From: Mesoterricola sediminis
GTDB lineage: Bacteria; Acidobacteriota; Holophagae; Holophagales; Holophagaceae
Direction of reading: 5' to 3'
Assembly: GCF_030295425.1 (NCBI RefSeq)
Contig: NZ_AP027081.1
Coordinates: 1,054,001 to 1,118,000, forward strand
DNA: 64,000 nt
The translations under genes and the position numbers were made by a program. Below, piece after piece: positions 43,883-52,884 of the stretch; within the stretch, counting starts at the first letter, position 1, and the number at the start of each line of letters is the position of its first letter. The notes beneath the pieces were generated by a model, which was given only the letters and a program-made list of their open reading frames with translations, made no database searches and was not told where the DNA came from.

Positions 43883-44920
43883 ATGACGGAACCCAAGCTC
43901 ACGTACGCCGCCTCCGGGGTGGACATCAACCGCCAGGACGACGCCCTGGCCCGGATCAAGCCCCTGGTGAAGGCCACCCGGACCCCTGGCGTGCGCAGCG
44001 ACATCGGCCTCTTCGGGGGCCTCTACTCGGCCAGGTTCGAGGAGAAGGCCCCCATTCTCGTCAGTTCCATGGACGGGGTGGGCACCAAGATGAAGGTCGC
44101 TCGTCTGGCTGATAGGTGGAACACCGTGGGCGCCGACCTGGTGAACCACTGCATCAATGACATCCTCGTGCAGGGCGCCCGCCCCCTCTTCTTCCTGGAT
44201 TACGTGGCCGCCCAGCGCCTGGAACCCGCGGTCATCGAGCAGATCATCCAGGGCATGGCCGGCGCCTGCCAGGAGGGCGGCTTGGCCCTCATCGGCGGGG
44301 AAATGGCGGAGATGCCCGGCGTCTACGCCGAGGGTGAGGTGGATGTGGCCGGCACCATCGTCGGCGTGGTGGACGAGCCCGACCTCCTGCCCCGCCTCGA
44401 GGCCATGGCCGCCGGCGACGTGCTGATCGGCCTGCCCAGCACCGGCCTGCACACCAACGGCTATTCCCTCGCCCGCAAGGTCTGCTTCGACCTGGCCGGC
44501 CTGGGGGTCGGCGACCTCCTCCCCGGCACGGACCAGACCGTGGGCGAGGCCCTCCTGGCCGTGCACCGCAGCTACCTGAAGCCGGTCCTCCCCCTGGTCA
44601 AGGCCCACCGCCTGCTGGGCATGGCCCACATCACGGGCGGCGGCCTGACCGACAACCTGCCGCGGGTCCTGCCCGGTCACCTGGATGCCGCCATCGTCAC
44701 CGGCAGCTGGCAGGTCCCCCCCCTCTTCCAGTTCCTCATCGAGAAGGCGGCCCTCCCGGTCGAGGACGCCCGCCGGTCCTTCAACCTGGGCGTTGGCCTC
44801 GTCCTCATCGCCGCGCGGGCGGAGGTGCCGGGGCTCCTCAAGGACCTGGTCGCGGCCGGCGAGCGCCCCTGGGTCCTGGGGGAGCTGGTCCCTGGGACCG
44901 GGCAGGTGACCTATCGCTGA
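43883..44920 (+). CDS. purM: Phosphoribosylformylglycinamidine cyclo-ligase (AIR synthetase)
   Basis: 345 residues from an ATG with GGAG eight bases upstream; an in-frame ATG at 43781 would overlap the divergent gene. Family hallmarks are LTYAASGVDINRQDDAL at the N-terminus, SSMDGVGTKMKVA (nucleotide loop), NTVGADLVNHCINDILVQGA and ALIGGEMAEMPGVY. It closes the imidazole ring to form AIR in purine synthesis, in the cytoplasm. Confidence 0.96.
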   Translation: MTEPKLTYAASGVDINRQDDALARIKPLVKATRTPGVRSDIGLFGGLYSARFEEKAPILVSSMDGVGTKMKVARLADRWNTVGADLVNHCINDILVQGARPLFFLDYVAAQRLEPAVIEQIIQGMAGACQEGGLALIGGEMAEMPGVYAEGEVDVAGTIVGVVDEPDLLPRLEAMAAGDVLIGLPSTGLHTNGYSLARKVCFDLAGLGVGDLLPGTDQTVGEALLAVHRSYLKPVLPLVKAHRLLGMAHITGGGLTDNLPRVLPGHLDAAIVTGSWQVPPLFQFLIEKAALPVEDARRSFNLGVGLVLIAARAEVPGLLKDLVAAGERPWVLGELVPGTGQVTYR

Positions 44921-44978
44921 ACCGGCGCCGGGCTCCGCGGGCCAGCGGGTCGATTCCCTGGACATCTTCCGGGGCTTC

Positions 44979-45992
44979 ATGGCGTTCGCCGTGGCCCTGT
45001 ACCACTTCGGCTACTGGTTCCCGATCCTCCGCCAGGGCGAATTCGCGGCCGACACCGCCAAGAAGATCGGCGTGTACGGGGTGGAGGGCTTCTTCGTCGT
45101 CAGCGGCTTCTGCTTCTTCCACCTGTACGGGGCCGGGCTGCTGACCGGCCGGGGCGCCCGGGTCTTCTTCACCAAGCGGTTCTTCCGCATCGCCCCCCTG
45201 TTCTACCTGGCCATCGCCCTCAACGCCGCCTTCGGCTTCACGGGCGGGGGGGTGCCCTACTCGGGCCGCATGCTCCTGGAGAACGCCACCCTCACCTTCG
45301 GCCTCTTCCACCCCAACCACGCCCTGGTGCTGGGCGGCTGGTCCGTGGGGCTGGAGTTCGTCTTCTACTTCGCCCTGCCGTTCCTGGCCTGGGCCGCGGT
45401 CCGGTGGCGGCCCTTCCTGACCCTGGCCACCCTGGTCCTCCTGGCGCTCTCCCTGCCCTGGACGTACCGCTGGGTCCCCCAGGCCCCCATGGCGGGGGAT
45501 ATGAAGTTCCACACCTACGTGGCCGTGGCCAACCACGGCTTCCTGTTCCTGGCCGGCGGCCTCATCGCCCAGGCCCGGGCCCGTTGGCCCATTCGCCTGC
45601 CCAGGTGGGCCTTCCTGCTGCTGGCCGGGGGCCTGGCCGCGGTCTTCCTCCTGAAGCACCGCCACTTCTACGACGACTTCACCATCATGGTGGGGACCAC
45701 CCGGTATCTCTTCTGCCTGCTCTCCGTGGCGGCCGTGGCCGTGGCCGCCTTCTACGAGGCCCCGGACTCCCCGGTCAAGACCGTGGGCCGGTACCTGGGC
45801 GATATCAGCTACTCCGTCTACATCCTCCACCCCCTGGTGCGGGAGGGCATGGAGCGGCTGCATCCTGGCGGCTGGGCCCCCTGGCCGGGCTTCCTCCTGG
45901 CCGTGGCCCTCACCCTTGGCCTCTCCACCCTCACGTACCGGTTCCTGGAACGCCCCCTGATGGCCCTCGGCAAGCGCTGGTCCGCCGCCTAG
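44979..45992 (+). CDS. Membrane acyltransferase (acyltransferase 3 family), start uncertain
   Basis: At least 337 residues with about ten membrane helices. LYHFGYWF supplies the conserved His, GVEGFFVVSGFCFF and KRFFRIAPLFYLAIAL follow, and ISYSVYILHPLV is the late family motif. Such proteins O-acetylate or acylate surface polysaccharide. The first ATG (44979) cuts into the conserved opening: the frame upstream reads QRVDSLDIFRGF, the usual first motif, back to a TGA at 44907-44909. It contains no ATG, GTG or TTG, only CTG at 44958 and ATC at 44913. The true start may be non-canonical and coupled to the purM stop. Confidence 0.88.
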   Translation: MAFAVALYHFGYWFPILRQGEFAADTAKKIGVYGVEGFFVVSGFCFFHLYGAGLLTGRGARVFFTKRFFRIAPLFYLAIALNAAFGFTGGGVPYSGRMLLENATLTFGLFHPNHALVLGGWSVGLEFVFYFALPFLAWAAVRWRPFLTLATLVLLALSLPWTYRWVPQAPMAGDMKFHTYVAVANHGFLFLAGGLIAQARARWPIRLPRWAFLLLAGGLAAVFLLKHRHFYDDFTIMVGTTRYLFCLLSVAAVAVAAFYEAPDSPVKTVGRYLGDISYSVYILHPLVREGMERLHPGGWAPWPGFLLAVALTLGLSTLTYRFLERPLMALGKRWSAA

Positions 45993-46001
45993 ACATCCTG
46001 T

Positions 46002-46030
46002 ATTGGCCCCTCATTCATTGCGGGGCCAAT
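46002..46030. terminator. Bidirectional hairpin after acyltransferase gene
   Basis: ATTGGCCCC (46002-46010) and GGGGCCAAT (46022-46030) pair perfectly around an 11-base loop. Without the IS element it would sit between the convergent acyltransferase and DUF4037 genes and serve both; the IS now separates it from the latter. Confidence 0.7.
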
Positions 46031-46126
46031 GCATCTAGGCTGTGTTCGGAATCTATAGATTGGGTAAATAGTTAACTTGTACTCATACGTAAAGGCTCGT
46101 ACACCACGAATTTTCCTGGGGTAACG

Positions 46127-46881
46127 ATGCCGAGACGTTTCCTGACCGATGCCATGTGGGCAAAGCTTGAACCGCTCCTTCCGCCAGAGCGTGGAGGGAG
46201 GGGGCGATCCCGTCACCCCAACCGTCCCATGGTGGAGGCGATCCTGTGGAGGCACAGGACTGGGGCGCCGTGGAGGGACCTGCCGGAGGAATTTGGACCT
46301 TGGACAAGCGTGTACACGCGATTTGAGGCCTGGACCAAGCGCGGCGTGTGGCAAAGGATCCTGGAGTTCCTGCGCAAGGAAGCCGACCTGGAGTGGGTCA
46401 TGCTGGATGGCACCATCATTCGCGCTCATCAACCTTCAGCAGGCAAAAGGGGGGGCTCTGGAACCAGGCGCTCGGACGATCTCGGGGTGGATGCTCGACC
46501 AAGATCCATTTGATCTGCGATGCCCACGGTAATCCTTTGGATTTCCTGGTCACTCCGGGGCAAGCCCATGAAAGCCGGTCTGCTGAAGGATTGCTGTGCG
46601 GTTGGCAGGCAGAGTACGTGTTCGGAGATCGGGCCTACGATGGGAACCCGGTATGGAAGGCGATCGAGGCCATGGGTGCGACAGCCGTCATCCCACCTCA
46701 TCCCCGGCGCAAGAATCCGGCGGCCTGGGACTCACACCTATACAAGGCCCGCCATGCCATCGAGCATGGGTTCGCCAGGCTCAAACAGTTCAGGGCGCTG
46801 GCCACCAGGTTCGACAAAACGGCGCGAAGTTTCTCAGCCCAGGTGGCTTTGGCCTGCATCGTGATCTGGCTGAGGCTATGA
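46127..46881 (+). CDS. IS5-family transposase, two frames joined by -1 frameshift (copy 2)
   Basis: Identical architecture to copy 1: frame A 46127-46513 with the first Asp in MLDGTIIRAHQ, slippery AAAAGGGGGGG at 46445-46455, and frame B to 46881 with VFGDRAYDGNP and the catalytic Glu in HAIEHGFARLKQ. A few substitutions distinguish the copies (for example MLDGTII here against MPDGTIL in copy 1). LDGT is nearer the family consensus, so this copy may be the more competent one. Confidence 0.9.
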
Positions 46882-47312
46882 GCGGAGGGTGACAAGCGTT
46901 CCGGATCCTCATTGATCCTATGAAACGCGGAGGCGCGGAGGATCTCGCAGAGGGTCGCGGAGGAAAGCGCTCCTGGAACCTGCCCCTGGATATCGAGTGG
47001 AGGGGGCTTGTGGTTGAGCGGGCCTACCGGCTGGATTTGCTGGTTGACGACCTCGTGGTCGTGGAGGCTAAGGCGGTCCTCAATTTCCGTCAGTGGCCTT
47101 TCAAAGACGGTGGAATCAAGCGGGTGATACATACAAGGGCTTGATCCTTTCTCCGCGAGCCTCAGCGAGATCCTCCGCGCCTCCGCGTTCCAATAGGATG
47201 CTGCGAATGCGCGGCGCCATCAGGCACTGCAGCACAGACTCACTATTCCAGCTCCTCCATGCTCCGGCACGGATGGGTATTAGCCATTACTATCCTAGAT
47301 TACGAACACACC
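46882..47312. other. IS tail with inverted-repeat cassette and gene remnant (copy 2)
   Basis: Imperfect inverted arms at 46917-46965 and 47146-47197, built on GCGGAGGCGCGGAGGATCTC, flank about 180 bases that include the GxxExxY remnant. Apart from the remnant no gene is seen. Confidence 0.75.
47014..47144 (+). pseudogene. GxxExxY-family gene remnant inside IS element
   Basis: One frame reads VERAYRLDLLVDDLVVVEAK, closely matching the core of GxxExxY proteins (YRxDLLVDxxVVVExKAV). It then jumps to FKDGGIKRVIHT, which resembles the family's C-terminus (LKDGIKRxV). The N-terminal GxxExxY motif and the middle (the H-x-A-Q-L-L-x-Y-L-K stretch) are missing, so the gene is broken. It lies between inverted repeats inside the IS. 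Confidence 0.65.
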
Positions 47313-48230
47313 CTAGTCGATGCGGGGGTGCAGGGCCAGGATGTGGGGATCGTCGATGCTCTCCCGGATGCGGTGGGCGTGGTCCAGGAGGAAGAGGCCC
47401 TGGCCCGCGGGGAGCCCGTCCCGGACGAGGCCGCCCGCGAGCAGGGCCGCCGCGGCCTCCACGCGCCGGTCGGTTTCCCGGGCCGTCGTGGCCCGGGCCA
47501 GGTCGGTCAGGCACCGGGCCAGTTCGGGCCAGGGGGCCGGCAGTTCGGTGAGGGCCCGGTGGGTCCACTTGGAGAAGGGCGGGTAGCGGCGGGCCAGCAG
47601 GAACGCCGCCGCCATGGCATGGCGCAGGAAGGCCGCCAGGGCCAGGGTCGCGGCCACCCGGTCGGAGCGCTGGAGGGCCCGGGGCAGGTTGTACTGGCCG
47701 CCCTGGGCCGCCGCCTCCAGGTGGGCCGCCAGCCGAAGACGCCGGACGGGCTCCGGGTAGTGGGCGAGCAGGGCCTCCCGGTGGGCCGAGAAGGCCCCGG
47801 GCCCGTCGGCGAAGACCGCGCCGTTGGTGCAGGCCGCCAGGGCGTACCCCGGGCAGGCCAGCCACTCCTCCGGGGTCGCCGGGGGCCGCTCCAGGCCCGT
47901 GAACCGCCGGTAGAACCCCTCCACCTCCAGGAGGCCGGTGCGGTGGACCGCCTCCAGCGAGGGGCGCCGCACCCGGTGACCGTGGAAGGAGGAGGGCAGG
48001 TGGGCCAGGGCGGCCCGGATGGGCACGGCCGCGTCCCGATCCGCCCGCCTCAGCCAGAGGCAGACCGCGGGACCCCAATCGTGGTCCCGGGAGAGGGTGT
48101 CATCGAATCCGAAGCATTCGGAGCCCTCGCCCACCAGGCCCGCCGCCACGACCCGGCCCAGCGGGCCGAGGCGGGGCGCCACCTCCTCGGCCCAGAAGTC
48201 CCGGGCGAGGTCCAGGCCTACTGGGCACAC
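47313..48230 (-). CDS. DUF4037 protein (nucleotidyltransferase-like)
   Basis: 305 residues from a GTG at 48230 that overlaps the preceding gene by 13 bases. The N-terminal part has AGLVGEGSECFGFDDTLSRD and DHDWGPAVCLWL, the signature of DUF4037 proteins, whose G-S-x-x-x-G-FDD...DHD pattern resembles nucleotidyltransferase active sites. A helical domain follows. Cellular role is unknown. The TAG stop coincides with the IS edge CTAG, so the protein probably keeps its natural end. Confidence 0.85.
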   Translation of the reverse strand: MCPVGLDLARDFWAEEVAPRLGPLGRVVAAGLVGEGSECFGFDDTLSRDHDWGPAVCLWLRRADRDAAVPIRAALAHLPSSFHGHRVRRPSLEAVHRTGLLEVEGFYRRFTGLERPPATPEEWLACPGYALAACTNGAVFADGPGAFSAHREALLAHYPEPVRRLRLAAHLEAAAQGGQYNLPRALQRSDRVAATLALAAFLRHAMAAAFLLARRYPPFSKWTHRALTELPAPWPELARCLTDLARATTARETDRRVEAAAALLAGGLVRDGLPAGQGLFLLDHAHRIRESIDDPHILALHPRID

Positions 48231-48790
48231 CGGAACATCCCCAGGCGGGTCCGGTGCTCCCGGGCCTCCAGGTCCGGATCGCCCAGGCGCCGGAAGAGGT
48301 TCGTGTACCGCGCCTCCACCAGGTTGGCGCCGGTGGCCTGGGCCGTGCCGACCTCCGCCGCGTAGCGCTCCAGGGCGTCCTCCGGCCACGTCTCCAACTC
48401 GGCGGCGAGGTAGGCGCCGAAGCGCTCGCCGGTGCCCGGGAAGGTGAGGGGATACCGGCGGCCCAGGTCGGCCATCCAGGCGGTTTCGGCCGCGAGGATG
48501 TAGGGGATGAGGGGGCTCGTGCGCAGGGGGGGGATCAGGTCCTCCATCCGGGCGTACTTCTCGGTCATCAGGTTGCGGCCCGCCGTCGTGGCGGTCTCCA
48601 GGTGGCTGGCCAGCATGTCCAGGAGCAGGTCGGAGTAGACGGAATGGCTCATCCAGCGCATGAGCCGGAAGGTGCCTTCCTCCTCCTGGCAGGCGGCGGG
48701 TTCGCGGGCTTTCACCGTGCTGAACATCTTCCATTCCAGATCCACGATCCGGTGGATGATCCGTTCGCGCGGTGAGTCAGGCGGGTTCAT
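48218..48790 (-). CDS. DUF4125 family protein
   Basis: 190 residues; the ATG follows GAGGAG. It starts with an ERIIHRIVDLEWKMFSTVKA helix and has CQEEEGTFRLMRWMSHSVYS and TEKYARMEDLIPPL, features of the DUF4125 family, which frequently sits beside or fused to DUF4037. There is no signal peptide or membrane segment. Its start overlaps the TPR gene by 14 bases and its end overlaps the DUF4037 gene by 13, so the three are co-translated. The function is not established. Confidence 0.85.
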   Translation of the reverse strand: MNPPDSPRERIIHRIVDLEWKMFSTVKAREPAACQEEEGTFRLMRWMSHSVYSDLLLDMLASHLETATTAGRNLMTEKYARMEDLIPPLRTSPLIPYILAAETAWMADLGRRYPLTFPGTGERFGAYLAAELETWPEDALERYAAEVGTAQATGANLVEARYTNLFRRLGDPDLEAREHRTRLGMFRCAQ

Positions 48791-49466
48791 GGGGGGACTC
48801 CTCTTGCATGAGTTGATCCAGGCGACTGGCATAGCTGGGCGCCAGGGAGCGCAGGCAGGCCGCCTGCGCCCGGGCCTCGGCCGCGTCGCCGGCGGCCCAG
48901 GCCAGGACGCCCAGGTGGAAATGGGGCGGGGGGAAGCCGGGGTCCAGGGCGATGGCCTGGCGCAGCGCGGCCATGCCCTCGGCGAAGCGGCCCTCCATGC
49001 CCAGGGCGAGGCCCAGGCCCCAGTGCGCGGGGACATGGCCGGGATCCAGGGCCAGGGCGCCCGCGTAGGCCGCGATGGCCTCCGGCACGCGGTCCAGGCT
49101 CCGGAGGGTGGTGGCCAGGTGGGCGCGGATGGCCGCCGAGGCCGGCAGCCTCCGGGCGGCCTCCTCCAGGAGGGCGAGGCAGCCCGGGAGGTCCTTCTGT
49201 TCGCCCCGGGCCAGGGCCAGCTTGATCAGGCCGTCCTCCCGGGTCTCCAGGGCGGCGCTGGCCCGCAGCTGGGCTTCGGCCTCCCGGTAGCGGCCCTTCT
49301 TGAAATGAAGCAGGCCCAGGAGGTAGCGGGGATGACCCTCTCCCGGCCGCTCCCGGGCGGCCCGCAGGAAGCAGGCCGCGGCGCCTTCGGCGTCCCCGGC
49401 CTGGAACCGGGCCACCCCCTCCGCACAGGGATCACCGCCGTGGGATGGGGGGAGGGGACCGGCCAT
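48777..49466 (-). CDS. TPR-repeat protein, partner of DUF4125/DUF4037
   Basis: 229 residues made of about six tetratricopeptide units from residue 15 to 220, for example HPRYLLGLLHFKKGRYREAE and VPAHWGLGLALGMEGRFAEG. There is no signal peptide, so it is cytoplasmic. TPR proteins are scaffolds; here it is the first gene of the three-gene operon. The leader region upstream is shared with the divergent decarboxylase operon. Confidence 0.85.
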   Translation of the reverse strand: MAGPLPPSHGGDPCAEGVARFQAGDAEGAAACFLRAARERPGEGHPRYLLGLLHFKKGRYREAEAQLRASAALETREDGLIKLALARGEQKDLPGCLALLEEAARRLPASAAIRAHLATTLRSLDRVPEAIAAYAGALALDPGHVPAHWGLGLALGMEGRFAEGMAALRQAIALDPGFPPPHFHLGVLAWAAGDAAEARAQAACLRSLAPSYASRLDQLMQEESPHEPA

Positions 49467-49585
49467 GCTGACCTCGGGATCGCCTTCTATTCAACTCCCT
49501 AAGGCTGGATTTTCATGTGTAATAATTCCTGACACTCGCGTCATGGTAAGTTACGCTTCTCGAAGAATGATGGGAAAAGTCATCA

Positions 49586-49619
49586 TTAAAAAAAGTTATC
49601 ATATGATTTAAAAAAAGTT
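49586..49619. promoter_or_regulatory. A-tract direct repeats flanking a palindrome (enhancer candidate)
   Basis: TTAAAAAAAGTT occurs at 49586-49597 and 49608-49619, a 22-base period (two helical turns), with the palindrome ATCATATGAT exactly between them. It lies about 180 bases upstream of the sigma-54 promoter, the usual place for an activator's upstream sites. It may bind the regulator at 56.8 kb or a bending protein. Confidence 0.45.
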
Positions 49620-49740
49620 GGCCCAGGTCCGAATTGGCTCCCACTTCCAGAAGTGAACCTGCATTTGATAACCATTCGTTACACTTTTGGGGCGCGAGGG
49701 GTTGAAAGGGGTGGACGGCCCCGGTCGCTATGGATTCAAG

Positions 49741-49758
49741 TCTATTGATTACAATAGA
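49741..49758. promoter_or_regulatory. Palindrome next to the sigma-54 promoter
   Basis: TCTATTG-ATTA-CAATAGA has perfect seven-base arms and ends 21 bases before the -24 element. It could be a repressor or activator site, or part of an IHF-type bend site. Confidence 0.45.
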
Positions 49759-49779
49759 TTAGGACTGATTACCTACGTG

Positions 49780-49795
49780 TGGCACGCGGCTTGCA
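49780..49795 (+). promoter_or_regulatory. Sigma-54 promoter of the decarboxylase operon
   Basis: TGGCACGCGGCTTGCA matches the consensus TGGCACG-N4-TTGCA, with GG and GC in the required spacing. Transcription should start near 49805, giving a leader of about 60 bases before the GRE start at 49868. A sigma-54 activator gene closes the same locus. Confidence 0.93.
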
Positions 49796-49867
49796 AAGTG
49801 AAGGGCCTCACCCTGTTCACTCCCGGCGGACGCGCCGGTCAACCTCCATCCATCCAAGGAGACCCGC

Positions 49868-52582
49868 ATGCCCAAGAAACTCAAAGAGGTGCTGGTTGAG
49901 GCCGGCATTCCCATGGACTTCGAGTCCGGTGGCCACTCCCCGGCCAACATGACCGACCGCGAGGTCAACCGCGAGCCCCACGCCCGCGTGAAGAAGCTCA
50001 AGGACATCTTCATGCAGACGCTGTCCTCGGCGAACAACGAGTTCCCGTACTGGTACACCCGCGAATACGCCCTCCACGACACCGAGATCCCCGTGGTGCG
50101 CCGCGCCATGGCCCTGAAGGCCGGCTTCAGCCACCTGACCCCGGTCATCTACCCCGGCGAACTGCTGGTCATGCACAAGGCCCAGTTCTTCCGCGGTTCC
50201 TTCCCCATGCCCTGGCTGTCCGAAGGCTACTACATGGCCAAGGAGGACGAGCTCTACCAGGATGCCCTGAAGCGCGGCTCCGCCTCCGCGGACGAGCACT
50301 CCAAGTTCGGCACCGGCGGCGGCAACGTCACCAAGAGCTTCGGCAAGGTCGTCTCCATCGCCGGGAAGTTCGGCATGCGGCAGGAAGAGGTCCCCGGCCT
50401 CCTCAAGCTGGCGAAGGCCTGGGTCGGCAAGTCCGTGGACGACCTCGGCCACAAGTACGAGCAGATGGTCCCCGACTACGAGATCAAGGAAGCCCTCATG
50501 CGGAACATCGTCTGCATGTTCGATTCCGGCTACACCCTGCCCCAGGGCCGGGAAGTGATCAACTACTACTACATGCTCGAGTACGGCATCGACGGCCTCA
50601 TCGCCATCGCCCGCGAGATGAAGGACAAGGTCGCCGGCCGCGCCGACGGCGACGGCCTCAAGGGCACGAACCGCCTCTTCAACTACGAAGCCGTCATCCT
50701 GGCCCTGGAAGGCCTCAAGATCTGGATCTCCAACTACGCCAAGGAGGCCCGCCGCCTCGAGGGCCTGGAGAAGGACCCCGCCCAGAAGCGCGAGTACGCC
50801 CAGATCGCCGAGCGCCTCGAGTGGCTCAGCGCCAACAAGGCCCGCGACTTCCGCGACGCCATCCAGATGATCCTCACCACCCACCTCGCCGTGGTGAACG
50901 AGGACGCCATCTCCGGCATGTCCCCCGGCCGCATCGGCCAGGTGCTCTACCCCTACTTCGAGCAGGACATCGCCTCCGGCCGCATCTCCGAGGACGAGGT
51001 CCTGGAGCTGCTGGAGTGCTACCGCCTCAGCATCTCCTCCATCGACTGCTTCGCCTCCGCGGGCGTCGTCGGCGGCGTGCTCTCCGGCAACACCTTCAAC
51101 ACCGTCAGCATCGGCGGCCTCACCAAGGACGGCCGGTCCGCGGCGAACCGCCTCGAGTACCTGCTGCTCGAAGCCGGCATGACCAACCAGATGCCCCAGC
51201 CCACCCTCGCCCTCCTCTACGACGAGAAGCTGCCCGAGGACTTCCTCCTCCTGGCCATGGAGTGCATCAAGACCGGCGCCGGCTACCCGGCCTTCATGAA
51301 CAACCAGAACGCCCTGACCTTCATGATGAACCAGTACGGCCCCGAGGGCATGACCCCCGAAGAGGCCCGCGCCTGGGCCATCGGCGGCTGCCTCGAGTCC
51401 TCCCCCTGCGCCTGGAAGCCCCTGCACCTGAACGGCAAGGAATACTGGATCCCCGGCGGCGCCGGCCAGCCCACCTCCGTCGGCGTGCACTTCCTCTCCA
51501 TGCCCAAGATCCTCGAGCACGTGCTCTGGAACGGCGTGGACCAGCGCACCGGTGAGCAGGTCTTCCCGCCCCACAACCGCAGCCTGGCCACCTACGACGA
51601 GCTGTGGGACCAGTTCAAGCTCTACTGGCAGAAGGCCGTGGACATCCTCGCCCTCACCAACAACATCCAGCACGACATCTGGCGCAAGAACAACATGGCG
51701 GTCATCAACAGCATGCTGAAGCCCGACTGCCTCGACCGCGGCCACCTGATCGACGAGCTGGGCTACCGCTTCAACGCGACCTACAACGTCGAGTCCGCCG
51801 GCACCATCACGGCCGTGAACTCCCTCGCCGCCATCAAGAAGCTGGTGTACGAGGACAAGGCCGTCACCCTCGAGGACCTGAAGAAGGCCATCAAGGACAA
51901 CTTCGGCTTCAAGACCGCCAAGGAGGTCAACTCCTTCAGCCTCTCCGACCAGGAGAAGCGCAACGACGGCCCCGGCATGTGGGACAAGCTCCACTTCATG
52001 TGCCTCCAGGCGCCCAAGTACGGCAACGACGACGCCTTCGCGGACGAGATCCTCCTGGACTGGGAGAACTTCTTCTGCCCCGACTGCCGCAACTACGAGT
52101 CGCTCTACGCCCACCCGATGTACTCCTGCCAGATCTCCGTGTCCACGCACGGGGCCATGGGTTCGGCCACCATCGCGACCCCCGACGGCCGCCTCGCCGG
52201 CACGACCTTCGCCGACGCGTCCCTCTCCGCCTTCCCCGGCACCGACCGGAACGGCGTCTACGCGCTGCTGAACTCGGCCGCGATCTGGGACCACACCATG
52301 TCCCAGAACTCGCAGCTGAACGTCAAGATCCACCCCAGCGCCATCCAGGGCGGCGCGGGCAGCCGCAAGCTCCTCGACCTGATCCAGGCCTACATGCGCA
52401 AGGGCGGATTCCACATCCAGTTCAACGTGGTCGACACCAAGGTCCTCAAGGACGCCCAGGCCAACCCGCAGAACTACCGCGACCTGATGGTGCGCGTGGC
52501 CGGCTTCACCCAGTACTGGGTCGAGATCGGCAAGCCCGTCCAGGATGAACTCATCGCCCGCACCGAATACGAAGGGATCTGA
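49868..52582 (+). CDS. hpdB: 4-Hydroxyphenylacetate decarboxylase, glycyl-radical large subunit
   Basis: 904 residues, the length of known HpdB; AAGGAG precedes the ATG. The thiyl Cys and catalytic Glu lie in GGCLESSPC (Cys508, Glu510). The glycyl radical lies in RVAGFTQYW (Gly879) near the C-terminus. His541 (VGVH), Glu642 (YNVE), Ser349 and Phe410 fall at the spacing of the active-site residues I recall for the clostridial enzyme (C503, E505, H536, E637, S344, F405). The enzyme decarboxylates 4-hydroxyphenylacetate to p-cresol in the cytoplasm, without oxygen. The adjacent HpdC-like subunit separates it from phenylacetate and indoleacetate decarboxylases. Codon use is strongly biased, suggesting high expression. 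Confidence 0.95.
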   Translation: MPKKLKEVLVEAGIPMDFESGGHSPANMTDREVNREPHARVKKLKDIFMQTLSSANNEFPYWYTREYALHDTEIPVVRRAMALKAGFSHLTPVIYPGELLVMHKAQFFRGSFPMPWLSEGYYMAKEDELYQDALKRGSASADEHSKFGTGGGNVTKSFGKVVSIAGKFGMRQEEVPGLLKLAKAWVGKSVDDLGHKYEQMVPDYEIKEALMRNIVCMFDSGYTLPQGREVINYYYMLEYGIDGLIAIAREMKDKVAGRADGDGLKGTNRLFNYEAVILALEGLKIWISNYAKEARRLEGLEKDPAQKREYAQIAERLEWLSANKARDFRDAIQMILTTHLAVVNEDAISGMSPGRIGQVLYPYFEQDIASGRISEDEVLELLECYRLSISSIDCFASAGVVGGVLSGNTFNTVSIGGLTKDGRSAANRLEYLLLEAGMTNQMPQPTLALLYDEKLPEDFLLLAMECIKTGAGYPAFMNNQNALTFMMNQYGPEGMTPEEARAWAIGGCLESSPCAWKPLHLNGKEYWIPGGAGQPTSVGVHFLSMPKILEHVLWNGVDQRTGEQVFPPHNRSLATYDELWDQFKLYWQKAVDILALTNNIQHDIWRKNNMAVINSMLKPDCLDRGHLIDELGYRFNATYNVESAGTITAVNSLAAIKKLVYEDKAVTLEDLKKAIKDNFGFKTAKEVNSFSLSDQEKRNDGPGMWDKLHFMCLQAPKYGNDDAFADEILLDWENFFCPDCRNYESLYAHPMYSCQISVSTHGAMGSATIATPDGRLAGTTFADASLSAFPGTDRNGVYALLNSAAIWDHTMSQNSQLNVKIHPSAIQGGAGSRKLLDLIQAYMRKGGFHIQFNVVDTKVLKDAQANPQNYRDLMVRVAGFTQYWVEIGKPVQDELIARTEYEGI

Positions 52583-52584
52583 CC

Positions 52585-52857
52585 ATGACGACCAAGCTCA
52601 ACCACCGCGACTGCGCGAACTTCGCCCCGATCGACGTCACCAAGGGCATCTGCCACCTGACCAAGGACATCGTCCTGGCCGACACGGAGCAGTGCGCCGA
52701 CTTCGCCCGTCTCCCCAAGTGCGCGAACTGCAAGGAATTCGCCTGCACCCCCGGCACGAGCCACATGGGCCACTGCAACGCCTCCGCGCACGAGCCGAAG
52801 TTCTTCGCCTATCCTGACATGGCGGCCGTGACCTGCGACCGCTACGCCGCGCTGTGA
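52585..52857 (+). CDS. hpdC: 4-Hydroxyphenylacetate decarboxylase small Fe-S subunit
   Basis: 90 residues, two bases after the hpdB stop. It is Cys-rich with the HpdC pattern: His7-x2-Cys10, Cys23, Cys37 for the N-terminal cluster and Cys46-x2-Cys49, Cys64, Cys84 for the C-terminal one; Cys54 is extra. Known HpdC proteins hold two [4Fe-4S] clusters with one His ligand and tune activity and radical stability of the large subunit. The presence of this gene is the best evidence that the GRE is a hydroxyarylacetate decarboxylase. Confidence 0.94.
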   Translation: MTTKLNHRDCANFAPIDVTKGICHLTKDIVLADTEQCADFARLPKCANCKEFACTPGTSHMGHCNASAHEPKFFAYPDMAAVTCDRYAAL

Positions 52858-52884
52858 AGCCTCGGGCCTGACAACGCCCACCCC

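Larger units (their letters stand above)
46035..47316 (+). mobile_element. IS5-family insertion sequence, copy 2 (1282 bp)
   Basis: Same ends, orientation and transposase as the element at 27699-28855, again bounded by CTAG on both sides. It retains 125 bases (47014-47138) missing from copy 1, containing a fragment of a GxxExxY gene. The right CTAG supplies the TAG stop of the DUF4037 gene. High identity of the copies points to recent transposition. Confidence 0.92.
49467..49867. other. Divergent AT-rich control region of the decarboxylase operon
   Basis: 401 bases without a gene, A/T-rich over 49540-49770. It contains A7-tract direct repeats, two palindromes and a sigma-54 promoter, each listed separately, consistent with an enhancer-dependent promoter and DNA bending. 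Confidence 0.75.

Noticed and set aside
46920-47144. 74-residue frame in IS copy 2 as an intact small gene
   Set aside because: Its first part is translation of the inverted-repeat arm and its second part is an internally deleted GxxExxY core, so it is a remnant.
49817-52414. 865-residue minus-strand frame opposite hpdB
   Set aside because: A shadow of strongly biased codons; composition is repetitive and the plus strand has every catalytic residue of the decarboxylase.
49868-52582. Phenylacetate or indoleacetate decarboxylase instead of HpdB
   Set aside because: Those relatives are not expected to have the HpdC-type Fe-S small subunit found immediately downstream; length and active-site spacing also fit HpdB.
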